From Pomacea canaliculata (taxonomy: Eukaryota > Mollusca > Gastropoda > Architaenioglossa > Ampullariidae), in contig NC_037590.1 of assembly GCF_003073045.1 (NCBI RefSeq), forward strand, positions 11,861,042-11,925,041: 64,000 nt of DNA, given 5' to 3'. The translations under genes and the position numbers were made by a program. Below, piece by piece: positions 30,909 to 43,814 of this stretch. Position 1 is the stretch's first letter. Each line of letters opens with the position of its first letter. The notes beneath the pieces are model-generated. The model was given only the letters and a program-made list of their open reading frames with translations, was not told the DNA's origin and ran no database searches.

Positions 30909-33900
30909 GACGTCCCCTGCATCCTCGATCTAGTCCGCTGGTCACTCCAATCTTGTTTCCGGATATCATTTCATTTTTTAAATTATAAACTGTGTGTAGA
31001 CGTGAGTGAACAAAGCATTGGTAAAGAAATTAAAAATAATTATGTATGAGATCAATCATTAAATTTTTTTTGAATGAATTTCTGCCTCTGTGTTACTATG
31101 ACTACTGAAGGCCAGCACTTGCACTTGGGACTGTCAGAAGCGCCAGCCTTGTTCACATGAGAGTCGCTATTAACAATAAATCTGATAATAAAAGTTGGTC
31201 GTATTGTTTGACCCCTCACGCAGGACAGGGCTAAAAGTTACTCTGCAATAAACAAAACTAATTATTTATAAATTTGCCTACGGTTTTAAAGTTACAGAGT
31301 TGTTTCGGACGCTCAGTCGTAGGTCACAGGTCATTCATTACCCAAAAACGTCGCCACACATTAAGTTTGTAGGCTTGTTTTTATTTCAAAATAGATGTGC
31401 TACATTTCAACAATTGCATCATCAGCACAATTTTCACCCGCATTCTCAAAAGCACTTCATTATTATTAATGTTATGTAAGAAAATAGTTTTCTACCAAGA
31501 AAAGCACATTACATGTATTTACAGTCATATTTTCACTAAGTCGCTGTCCAGAGAATTCGTCGCCACTATACTACAGACAGCACAGTTGTCAATAAATTCT
31601 TTGTATTTTTTCTTTTTGGCAAAAAGACAAGTGTCTCGCACACATTTAACACGGAATGTATCTTACACAAATGTGCGAAAATAGCAAGCTTAGCGGATTT
31701 TGCATCAGTGCTGATTTGATTTCATTTTTTTCAATAAAGGCAACAACAACAAAAATCAATCAAATGTGTCCATCTTTGACTAAGAATCAATCTTTACTGG
31801 CACTGTAATACAAAAACAGCAATGGTATATAAGTACGACTTTCCCAACAGCCTCACTAATTTTCTCGCACACAAAACTCGTACAGGACCAGCTACCCACA
31901 TTTACAGTGACAAATGGAAATGTGAAGTGTACAAGCTACTGGATTTCCATACAACCTCCACGCACACAGTGTAGTTGTAGCCCACAGGTAAAAATGCCCT
32001 CCTCGGTCACAGTAGCTTCAGGAATTTAAATGTCCTCCCCAGTTCCTTGCGCGCAACAGTCAAGCGTGGGACATGAAAGTTTATGAAGATAAGAAGAAAA
32101 GAATGGTTTCGTAAAAATTCCTAGATGTCAAGCCACTTTCTAATATTCGAAAATTTATCACGCATAAGGCACGAGTGAACAGATCGTGACTAGCTTTATC
32201 TCACAAATCAGAAAAGGCACTTGTAGTGTGTACAGTCAAAATATATTACAACAGCGGTCACGTGTGTGGAGAAAAAAAGCTAAATTTGTTTTGGGTTTCA
32301 AAAAAAAAAACAAAAAAACAGACAATGTTCAAGTGATATGTTATCAAATATTAGGCTTCTGACAAAATGGTGGTCTGCATAATCTGACAGAACATCGCTG
32401 TACATTTGAAAGATTTCAAAATCCACGTGATTTGACCGCGAGTGCAATGTTACTCTCAAATACCATTCAAAATAAACATATCAAATTCAAATAACTTGAT
32501 TATACGATGTCTTTCATTGCAAGTTCTTTCGAAAATCTTTAGTTAAAAAAATTAATTTCGTCGTCAGAAAAATGTTTTTTCACGGATGTAAAGGCTATTT
32601 AAAAGTCAAAGACCATCAAACTCCCACAATTTATGGCAACAAGCCAACATTATTTAATACACGAAAAAATATGAATATATAAATGTGTGCTGGATGCGAG
32701 TAGCTGATCTGGTAAATAACACAATTTCCTTAAGGCCAACTTTGTACATAAATTTAATTTAAAGAAATGCAGGCACTAATACAGAACGTGAGGTCTGCGT
32801 ACCAAACATTCACTGGCACCAACGTTGAACGATGTTTACAAGTAAATGCCGCGTACTGGCGGTTCCTTTACAAGCCACAGAAAAGCTTTGTACACAAAAG
32901 GACACAACAACATCAAAGGTTGCTGCGGCCTTTGACCTCTCCACCCACATACCCTGCACGAGGAAGACAAGACGATACCAGACAGACTGCTGGTGGCACC
33001 AAGACTGCCGTGAGCCAAACAGTCTGTTCTGGTGATGGAAGACATAGCGTGTTGTTGAGACTCGTGTCCAGAACCAAGACAACGAATCGACCATAGTTTA
33101 ACAAGCACATGCACAATATATGTACAAACAAAAGTCAACAGCCTTTCTTTAAAAAAAAAACAAAAAAAAAAAAAAAAAACAAAAACGCATACATACATTT
33201 GGAGAAGGGGAATGAAGGTGTCCAAAAGTCAGGATATACAAATCTATTTAGCTGGTGGAGGGTGTAGACGCCATGACATCATGGACGTGTATTTATTAGT
33301 TCATGATGACATCGTGTGACTAGAGGTGTAAAGATGGCTCTCCCCATAATCGTGCGACAAACTGGAGGCGATTGGTAAATAACAGGATGGGTAGGATGAC
33401 AAATCAAATGCCCAAAACAAGGTTACAGTGGACAACTTTCGATTTTTTAAAATTATTTTCACCTGCGTTTTATGTGTGACTGGGGGCGGCGAGATAATTT
33501 AAGCTGATAATTAAAAATAAAATGCTCAAGGAAGTGGGAGAGAATTTTCGCCACTCCTAACACCACTGCCTAGGGGCCAGAAATACAAATCTCTTTTTAT
33601 CAGCAGTTACCTCCCCTACTATCAGTATTATCTTCACCTGAATCGGGTGCACACATACTACATATCGCACCCATCTCACGATCGGCGATACACCTGACTT
33701 GACTCTACACTCTATTTTCCCCAAAATAACCCACGCATATAGTACAACCGCTCACCCGAAACTATCTCTGGCCACAGACGAGAAGTTTCACCTCTATCCT
33801 GTTACCACCCATCTGCATCGCTTCTCAGTACCCGTTCAGGATCTGCGGATGAAACAAAGGATGTGACTATGCTTCGAACGAAGCTTTCGACTAGTGAGGA

Positions 33901-34820
33901 TGGCTGTGACGAGGGACTAGATTTGGATAGTCGTACTTCATTGGGCAGGTCTGACATTTGTTACCCCGAGTATACAGCCACACAAGAGATCTGTTCTGTA
34001 AACCCTGTTCTCCTGTTTTACTTATTTTTGGTCAAGGCCGCTATGGACTACACACACACATCACACGCAAGTCACGCGCTACAAGCGAAGGAATGAGAGT
34101 GTCGTGGGAATGTTCACCGATAACAAAAACCACAGACCACGTGATATGATCAGAGGGCAAACCCTAATGTGATATTTGATTGTCATGGCCGGTGAGATAT
34201 GGGCAATGAAAATAAAATATCAAACTGTAAGTATGGTAAGACGCGTCCTTTTTCACGGAGAAACAAGTGCGCAAGCAGTAGAGTCATCTTCTCGAACTAC
34301 CGCTGACACACCTAGCTGTTCTTTCTCCCACTCTCTTCCTTCACAATATGGAAGAACGAGTTTCCACATGCATGAAACCCTATTACATATTTCAGCGATG
34401 ACGTTTTACAGTGCCAGGTAATACAAACAAGTAAATCTCAAAAAAAGCAATTCTAAAAAAAAACCTACACCGCCAAGGCTACCAAATCTCCAATTACTCG
34501 TTACTGACAATGCAAACTTTAACAGTTTTTCACATATATTCGTTAGACCTGTTTTGTGCTCAACATGGACATCGTTGTATAAGATGAAAGGCACGTACGA
34601 GAAAAAGGCATTAACAATTCGTAGATAGTTCATCAGAAACATCGACTCCCACAATCCCCTCATATATAATCACTCAGCAAATTCGCGCAAACATTTTGTG
34701 CATTTTTTTTAGTTTGATCTTTACTTCCCAAGCAGTGCTCCTCACTCAAAGGAAATGTTACGATCGTGCTTTGACAGCACTTCCCGGCGCATAAAATCTT
34801 CCAATCTGCCCGAGGCTGAC
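30909..34820. other. Gene-less AT-rich stretch downstream of innexin C
   Basis: Innexin C ends at 34821 on the minus strand, so its 3' UTR should occupy the right part. Minus-strand AATAAA-like strings occur (for example TTTATT on the plus strand near 31380), but the cleavage site cannot be set. A poly-A stretch with C interruptions lies at 33151-33184. No domain-like coding frame was seen on either strand. Confidence 0.45.
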
Positions 34821-36032
34821 TCAGGCTGGCGACTCGTTGGTGTAGTCTTCATCGCCGACGGCGGTCTTGCGGATCATGGGCTTGTTCTTGTAGGTTTTCC
34901 ACATCTCCAGAACAAGGTCTGACAGCAGAATGTCGTTGGAGTTCTTGGCGATGATGCGCAAGACAAAGATGCCGTCGTCACGCAGGTACTGGTCAGCGAA
35001 CTGCCGCGCCAACTTCTTGTCGGCCTCGCCACGAAGCTCGTCAAGGATGCGCAGATACTTCTTGATGTACGCCACGCGGTTGAAGCGGATGAGCGCGCGC
35101 CAAAGCCAGAAGATGAAGTTGCCCACCGTCAGCACGGCTACGAAGCAAAACCAGAACCAGAGGAAGATGAAGACCTTCTCGTTGAAGAGATTGATAGGCA
35201 ACACGCACTGTACGGTGTAGCGCTGGATGTTGGACAGCTGCCTGACATCGAAGTCGCAGAGGGTGACTTTCGGGAAGCGAGGTGACTCGCGCCAGGTGTG
35301 GTCACTGGCCAGGCCGTTGAGAACCTCAAAGCCATACAGTGAGTACCAGCTGCCCATGAAACTGTTTAGGATGAAGAACTGGCAGATGACATTAACGACG
35401 TACAGCAGCTTGACGAAGATGTAGAGCCCCGTCAGGTAGGTGCCGTCTCGCTTGGCGCACAGAAAGCAGAACACCTTCGACACGCGTTGGCGCATGCGTA
35501 CAAGGGCGTTGAAGGTATACTGGCGGTGAGCCTCCAGCCAGCGGTCCAAGTACAGCGAAATGTGCTTGATGGTCTCCTGCCGCTTGGCCGGGTCGCCGAA
35601 CTGTGTGGACATGGTCATGTTGACGATCTTGTCCAGGTTAATGGCCGAGCCGCCGTTAAACATGCGCCAGATCAGACACGGGAACTTGAAAAGGAAGGCC
35701 ATGAACATCAGGATGATGGGAACCCACTGATAGTATGTCAACTCTTCCGAATCGCGCCGGTGGTGCTCCGTGGGGATGGTGTCTTCCATGGGGATGTAGT
35801 AGGTGTTCTTCACCCAGCAGTACGACTTGGTGTAGGCAATAAATGCCCCGTGAAGTGGGCGGGGGTCCAGCACTCGATGGGGTTGCCCACATACTGGCCG
35901 CCCGAAATAAAGAGGGCGAAGATGGCCAGCAAGATGACAGTAAAGATGTGGTTCAGCCGGTCCACCCAGTCATCGTCGTTGCTGCTTGTTAGTTTGGAGA
36001 AGGAGGCCCAGCCTCCCAAAATCGCCGAAACC
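34821..36032 (-). CDS. Innexin C, nearly complete in a single exon
   Basis: One exon starts after acceptor CACTACAG at 36033 and runs to TGA at 34821-34823, about 403 residues plus the missing start exon. In order: VSAILGGWASFSKLTSSNDD and TM1 (FTVILLAIFALFISGGQYVG); loop 1 with NPIECWTPAHFTG and YTKSYCWVKNTYYIP; YYQWVPIILMF and TM2; MFNGGSAINLDKIVNM; LDRWLEAHRQYTF; TM3; loop 2 FPKVTLCDFDVRQLSN and YTVQCVLPINLFNEK; TM4; tail LRDDGIFVLRIIAKNS and KPMIRKTAV. All four extracellular loop cysteines are present. One base is missing in the C run 35846-35849 (plus strand), which breaks the frame between FTG and AFIAYTK. Otherwise this is the best preserved copy of the four. It has none of the five introns that interrupt B and D after the first acceptor. 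Confidence 0.93.
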
Positions 36033-39000
36033 CTGTAGTGCAAGAAAATGTTTAAGCATAAGTAAATTATGTACTAATACGGGGAATGATTGCTTTATCA
36101 AGTGACGAAGAGAAAATGTGGGGTTCACCGGAATCTTCATTGTTATCATTTAATAATGGAGTGGTGCAGACGCCTCCCAGGTGGATGCGGAGCTCCTTAG
36201 AAGAAACAGGATCAAGTAGACTAAGAAAAGAGTCGCGAGCAGAGGCATAAGCGGGTATGACAGAGAAAATATATGTGAAGACTGGCCCTCAAGCCCGATG
36301 CCCCTGCCACTAGCTGACATGGTCAACTACACCAAGGAGGTGCACAGCTGTGGTGATTAAAGACGATGTGAGGAAGGACAGAATCTGCCTCATGCTGACT
36401 TCATAGGAGACAATTTCAAGCTATTTTCTGTGAATCTCGGCACATTGATAATATATGATTGAAGATGGCGTTCGAAAGAGTTATAGGACACCATGCTGCT
36501 CTGAGGGAAGCATTTTTTTCTGGTTCTGAGGATCAGGAAATAATTGTCCCTACAAGACAAAGACGAGACGAGGTGACGTGACTCAAGATGCAGAAACACA
36601 GGACAACAAGGTGGGTTACGTGCAGATGTAGATGTGACGTACACGCAACAGGCGGAAAAAGGATGGGTGGCTATAGGGACAGAACAAGACACAGAAGTAG
36701 GATGGTCTGAGATAAAGAGGCTGTGAGAAGTAAGACTGAGTTCAGTGAGTTCATTAAAGTAAGAGGTCAAATAATTAAGGAATGGCAAGTGGAACAAGAG
36801 GTTGGTGGAGGCGGGTGGATACAGTAATCCCACACAGCGCTAACAGGATCATTGTAGTTCACAGCCGACATTGATAGACGGAGTGTTACAAATTTGTACA
36901 GAATTCTGTACCTTGCCTTCCCGTGATCAAAGCGGTTACTTTCGTTTGAGTGCTATTTCAGACACAACAGAGCGAGCTCTTACAAACGTTTCCGGCAATC
37001 AGGTTTTACTTAGGCTCAGGTGCCGTGTGCAAAAAAAAACCTCCAAGACTCAGACGTTCCACATCTTGCCTCTCGAGGACCTGTCGGGGGGAGGAGGGTA
37101 TCACCGACTATCAATCAGGGAAGGTTTCTGATAGCGCATCGTGGTTTCCGTGTCTTAGACAGCAACGGCTTTTGGCGTGACCTCCTTGAGGGCCGGTTAT
37201 GAGACTGCTGAAGTCAGCTGAATTCCCTTAAGTTCTACAGGTGAACGAGAAAGGCCACGAACTTATCTTATTCTGGCGTCACACATCTGTCTGCTGTGTT
37301 GCTTGAGCGTGTAAAAACTGACAGTGTGCGATTTTTTTAATTCTTTCTGAACGGATAACATCAAGATGAAAGTACCCGCCTTAAGTCTGCGAATAATTAA
37401 ACGTCCTACGATTCCATTTTGAATGTTTCATTCTCCCCAAATTACTCGCAACATCCTATTCTACACTCTAAAAACAAAGTTTGCTCATTCTGGTGGTGGG
37501 GCGAACGTCTTTATTAACACAGCCAAAGCGTTGTGCGCCATCTTGCTTCCTGAGGCGCCAGGTAAACGTTCTGTTGAGACCTTGAACGAGTCTCGTGACC
37601 CTACCTTCGGCCTACTTTTGGACACGATTCTAGACGCCACAATGGTTACTACAGACAGCCCAAGGTTTTCCTGCTCAAAACTTTGCACTTTAAGTCTTGT
37701 CCCTGGCATTGCATCAGCCACGCCGGAAGTCTACCTGTCCACACCACAATCTTGGAGACCTTAATCACAAGACTGCCTGTCTCCACGCATTATCTTACGT
37801 TTCTGAAAACCCAGAACATCTTGTAGGCTTATCAGTCGTTCTAGGGGACACATTTTTGCTCCAGAAAAGTAAAGCGTTTCTTTTTCTCGAAAAAAGTTTT
37901 GATGATGATGCAACATACTCTATTTTACATGGGATACAGTTTAACAGATTTTTCGGGTTTGTTAATTATTGGAGAACAAATTTTTCAACCTGCTTTAAAA
38001 CTTTATTGTATCTATGTAAATCTGGTTTTTCTGTTTGCCTAGGTTAAATGCATCGAGAAAAATTAACTATCGAGGTTCAAGCTTATCCTGAGTCTGTGTC
38101 CTCCAGGTCTAAAAGAAACTATCCGTACAGTGATATATACATGTATATATATTTTTTTGCCATCAACACAGTATCTGCTCTTCCCAGAGAATCGTGTCTA
38201 GCAACGTTCACCTCTGACTTTTTATAATACAAGGATTTAATGAATATTGATGGATTTGCTAACTGCTCTCATTGTGTCTGTGGTCTTGTTCTCACCGCTG
38301 ATACCGAGGCTTCGTCACACAGAACGACTGTTTTGCATGCAGGGCAAGAGGTCACAGAGAGGGGTCAACGTCCCGACTGTCGACACTAAGTAGGAGACAG
38401 CACCACAGGCTGCTCACCACTGCACCAGAAGTCAACACTATGCATGCAAAAGATGGAAGGGGTGAGTGATCGGTGAAAGTCCGGGCTGGAGGCAACACTG
38501 ACAGCTTACAGGAGCTGAAGCTGCATTTCGTTTCGAATATTTTCAAAGCTGAGAATGACACAGGGCTTATACGCTTTTATCAGATATCCCTAAATCAAAC
38601 AGAGGACAGTTGGGGGATTAGATGTGTACATCCCACTTCACATGGCCCAGTCAGCCAGCACTCGGGGGTCGGATGTACGAGGGTGGGAGGAGAGAGTAGT
38701 GACGTGAAGGAGCTAACCCAAGGTATCTAAGGAAACCAAGCGTGTGAACGGAGACGGGAGGATGGGCGCGGGAAAGGTGGACCGCCCGCTGTGTAGCTTT
38801 ATTGTGCTTCTTCACACAGGTCCCACGGTCGAGCCCCGGTTACAGTGGGTAGGAGGGTGTGAGCAGGGAAGGGGAGCGATAAGATGTTGACCTTTCACCT
38901 TAAACTCGGACACGTCTGCGTTGGTCTGTGCCGTGGGTGTTGAGAACCCACCCTGCACTTATCGAGACGAACTGTCGCCCACATACCGAACGTAAATCAG

Positions 39001-42000
39001 TTTCTACCCGGCGCGATCTTCCTGCGCCGCGACATGCCGGGGTAGCCAATCAAAACTTATCTTCGGGACAACCGGGTTCAAAAGCAAGACTTAATGAAAA
39101 ATGCAAAGGTAGGTAGGCGTATCTGTTAAGTGGGTTTCCTTTTCACGTTCACTCGTTTGTCTAAGTAAAAGAAGGGGGGAGAGAGAGAGGGGGTCTTTCT
39201 TCTCAGGACAAAGACTCGCTAAGGTAGGGCAGCCTCACATCAAAGACATTGTGGCGATCACGTCCAGGACCGAAGCAGGAAATCGTTACGTAACGTCAGG
39301 TGGAAGTGAAGGAGTAACGTGCGTGCCCGCAGGCTGACCAGTTGACCTGACCCTCCACAGGTGGCTAACGGACATCCCAGTGTGCATTGCGACCAGGGGG
39401 AAGGGGGCAGAGGTTAGGTCAACACGCGCGCGGTAGGGGAGGGAAGGTGTGTGGGAGGTGTGTGTGTCGTACCGCCACCTCAACCACTGCCTGCTGGGTC
39501 TCGCTGACTCCGAAGCTTTGTACAGGATGTTGACTTCCCCCCTCTCTCCCCACCCCAAGCATTACCGCTGCATGATGGGATGCTGTTTCTCGGATTGTCT
39601 CCCTGTATCGGCGGTGTGGTGGAACGGACTACAATACGGCAGCAATGAAAAATACACAAAATGTTAATGCGTTTGTCAGGGTTTACACGACAGTTAAAAT
39701 GTACATTTAAAAAATATTTTAAATGCCAGGCATAGTAGTTGTCACCCAACCAATCTCTGGCGAGAGTGACAACAGGCTTCAAACACGCAAGATAAAACAC
39801 ACAATGGCACTTAAGGGAAGAAGCAATTTGAGAAAGATGAGGCAGGTGATTAAGACAAAATGCCAAGGAGGGGGGAGATGCACTGCTTGCAGCACTGTGG
39901 GGCTTCTTTACCGGACACATCATCGTCTAGACTCTACAACGACACGAGTCCAGTTCACTCTTTTCCTGAACGTGTTTTAAACAGACCACATACAGAAGTG
40001 CGAGAGCTTGTTTTTTAACTTTATTTTTTTCTGTTTGGTGTGGAAAGGAAAGGTGTTATGTACTTTCGTGAACAGAGAAAAGCCAACGGGGTCTGCATAA
40101 TTACAGAGGGAGGGAAGTACTTTCCAGGTATCGGGGTAGGGGGAGGTAAATGTACTTATGTTCTAGGCTTTGTGTCCTTTTACATATTTATTTTGGTCGG
40201 GAAGGCCGAACGTAAAATTCAGAAACTACTTTACAAATGTCTTGTGAGTGGCGTGTGACTTTGTATCCGAGATAAAGCAACTTTCTGTACACACCCTGTA
40301 TTTGTCCAGAGACGGCGTTGATCCCGATACTGTACAGTGTACCCACCGACTAGAGTCACTAGACCTTCTGATATCAAACCTGATGACTATGACAAGCTTA
40401 GTCTGCAGGTGATAAGACGTTAGTGGCACTACCTCTGTGACCTGTAACCCGTAAATCCACCCACCTACCCACCCTTTGTGAGTACAGGTGTCTAGGTTGC
40501 TCAAAAGTCGGTTAATGTCCTCTTTCGTATCAGCTTTTTCTTTACAACTTGTGGCTACGACTGTGCTAGAAAGTATCTCTGGACGTTCAAAGTGTACAGC
40601 AAATTATGTTATCACCGGGCTTCTGGCTGTGGCTGGCTGTACACTGGAGCCACGCCGGGTGTATATGTCTGAGATAAGTCAGCTCGTGCCACTGCTCCAC
40701 AGAGCGTGAGCAAACATGAACAGATAGAAGCTTTAGGAAGAAGAAAGATGAAGATCCCAGAATGCACGCGAGCGCGCGCACACACACACTACTCCAACCA
40801 CACTGTATTATGAAATTCATATGAATATATTCATATATATTCATTATGAAAAAATGAAAATATACTTGACTTGCTGGCGACAAACATCTCTGTAACAGGA
40901 TGTAAAAATGGTTCTGCAAAGTTTATTCCGGCGAATTCAGCACCCGTAGCAGTTACGAAATATTCTTTTTATTACTTTTTTGGTCGGTTTTCAGGCGGCA
41001 TTCTACAAATTGTGTGATGCATGTCATAACTCCACCCGACCTGCTGGTGTTTATCAAGTTATGTCTAGTCTCAGGTTGACTGTTAACGAGATCTTGGCCA
41101 GGCACCGGTGCCAAGCTGATAAGACTTTACAAACCACCTGACTGTGTGTATGTGTGTGTGTATGTGGATGAGATGAAGAGGGTGGTGAGGGGAGAAGGTA
41201 AGGAAGGCGCGTGCATGCAAAATAAACAGGTGAGTACGCGCGCGTGCTGTCACCAACGTCATCATCAGGTGAGGGCGGATTTTCCGAGTTAACAACATCA
41301 GTCGTCGCCACGTCGAGAAGCAGCTGTCAGCCAGCTGCAGTGGTGTATACTGATGGGCCATCAGCCTGATTACGCAACAATAGCTCAGCTGTGGTCTTAC
41401 CTATTGTCATATTGCAAAAAGCCATAGATTTGTGTGTATATAAATAGATAACAGCATAATGTTACAGAATAAAGCCAACCATGAAAAACAATTTCCAGTT
41501 GTGATGTTTTAATTTCACGCCGATGCCTTTTGATGTGAAGTCAGAGACACCTGGGTGTCATGGCGATGTGCTTTACCGCACGACTCCTGCCCTCCGGCTG
41601 ATCAACCAGTCAGACGATGCTCCATCGCGTGAATGTAGAAAGGTGTCTACTATTTTCGCTTAAATTTTAAACCAAAGCAACAATTCGTGTAAAGCGGATG
41701 TGGTGTTGGGGACCGGTAGCGGCGAGGCCCCTAGACATCATCCCCCCTACCCCGTACCTCCGTCTGGCCTTTTGGAGTCGCCAGGTCAAGGTTGCTCTGA
41801 GCAGGGCTCACCTGTGTCGCGTTGTAATGCCGAGCGACATGTCAAAGGTCATGTGAACACAATAAGAAAAAAATCACTGCTAGACCAAACTAGCCGCACC
41901 ACGCCGTGAAACGTCACCTGTTTGTCAGGTTACAAGGTTACGTAGCCAACGGGTCAACGTCTTTAGTTCGATGAAACGATGACTTTTTCGATAATCGTAT

Positions 42001-43637
42001 TTTTTCCCCGAGTTATCATTTCAAAAGGGACAGTAATCAACAAGTTTAATAAACCTTTCTATAGTGAACACGTGAACATCAGTCAGGTTCACTACATAAC
42101 AGTGATGTAACCCCAAACTCATCACGTCACTGTCTAACGGCAGTTTAGAGAATGTCAGCGCGACATGACATGCCGCTAGTCGTGTGTTTAGGGTGGGGTG
42201 AAGAGTCACTGAGACAGATGTTAGGGATTAAGCAGAAGTGAAGTAACAGTAGGATGTATTACATCACGTGAAACTATGTACAGGTGACGTGTGGGTGTGT
42301 GAGAGATGGAGGAGGAACTGAGGAAGGAAACATGAAACACAACTTGGATCCGGGAAACAGTATTCTGACAAGCAAACTGCCGGCATAAATCACAGATGCT
42401 GAAGTAGGTAGTGCTGGCTTTAAAAATAAAAACAACAAAACAACCGCAAGTTCACACGCCCAGTGTTTTGACTTCACACGGACACCACTGTACGTCTGCC
42501 GTCATTACGTCAACGGCGTCGTGCGAACTACGTGCCGGGGCGTTCACTGGGGGTCAAGGGTTATTCAGACTTCCGATATTCCTGAAAAAGTCTTTCTTTT
42601 TAAACAATAATTTCGTGAAATCGGCATGCTGGAGGGCTCTAGATTCCCCTACAACAGCCGTGCCCCGATCCTGTACTCAGTCCGTGACGCTACGCACGGA
42701 AACAGTCGTCAGACCACACAAAGTGCTGCTGCGTCAGTGCCGCTACAGCAGGATGAATAATAGTTTTGCCAGACCTCAGACTGTGTGTGTGCGGGTGTGG
42801 ACTACACAGGACCTCATCACTTCGCGGAGGGAGGCGGGAAAGCGGAGGGTTGGTGTGTTAGGGATGCACAGGACAGCGCGAGTTGTTGATGCGTTAAGGT
42901 CAGAGCAGGCCTGACGAGAGGGGGGGACAGGGGGGTCTGGTGTACCCGGCCCGCGCTGTCAAGGGGCCCGGCCTTGGTCAGTGGATTTTTCTTTCTTCTT
43001 CTCCTTTTCTTTTCTTTAAAGAAAGGTCTAAGGACAGAACACCCAAGCATTACACATGCAGAAGTTGAGTTTGAGTGTAGATATTGAGATTCGAATTGTA
43101 GACATACATTATATACTGGAAAATAATTTACGATTACAAGTACAAGGGGCCGGAGAGGTCAGAGGCAGGTCACGGTGGGTGCTGGGCCACGTGCTGTGCA
43201 CTTCAGGCTTTACTTCCCCTTTCCCGTGATTTTCGAGATAGACGTGTGTGTGTGAAGTGTGTACTGATGTAGCCGTGTAGTGTGTAGCCATCAGTCCTCA
43301 CCCTCGGCGCAGTAGAGCGCCCTACAGAATGGTTCTAGGTCCCCCATCACATACTCATCGTGAAATGGCTTCCATCGCACGAGGTCCGAAGTCCTGTTGG
43401 TGTGACAACGGACTTTTAACCACTCACGTGTACGTGGCAGCATGGTTACCCGCTCCACTACACTCACTAATACTTGGTTATTATGCCTACAGAACACATG
43501 GTTTGCTAACCAGCCTCATGCTCCCACTACTGTCATGTCATTAACGCAGAATTAAACAAACTACTTTTAACGCCTGACTGCCAGATGGCGAATTAATTAC
43601 GGAACATTCGTTGTTGTTATCGGAATATTAATTAACG
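36033..43637. other. Gene-less stretch upstream of innexin C
   Basis: It should carry the start exon, first intron and promoter of innexin C, none of which I could fix. I see only short chance frames, a GA-rich tract near 39176-39191 and short CA/TG runs (about 40778-40789, 41143-41164). No domain, RNA gene or transposon was recognised. Confidence 0.4.
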
Positions 43638-43814
43638 ATGTCCGCTGCAAAATTTAAGGATAAACGAAGGCGACATGCTGTGAGGGCCATGCGAGAGAGA
43701 GAGAAAAAGCATGCAGATGAAAGTAGAAATCGTGCTCAGGAAACAATGAATAAAAGAACGAAAGAAAATCTAAATAATTCTTTAAAATTATCGAAAGCTG
43801 ATAAAACATGTTAA
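43638..43814 (+). CDS. Small basic ORF, 58 residues, unknown
   Basis: ATG to TAA encodes a very charged, helix-prone peptide (MSAAKFKDKRRRHAVRAMRE, then EKKHADESRN and a Lys/Asn-rich end). The composition resembles the Arg/Lys-rich N-terminal stretches of some transposon-encoded proteins, but there is no diagnostic motif. It stands alone, and the next stretch has no matching continuation. It could be chance, a lone exon or a mobile-element remnant. Confidence 0.2.
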   Translation: MSAAKFKDKRRRHAVRAMREREKKHADESRNRAQETMNKRTKENLNNSLKLSKADKTC

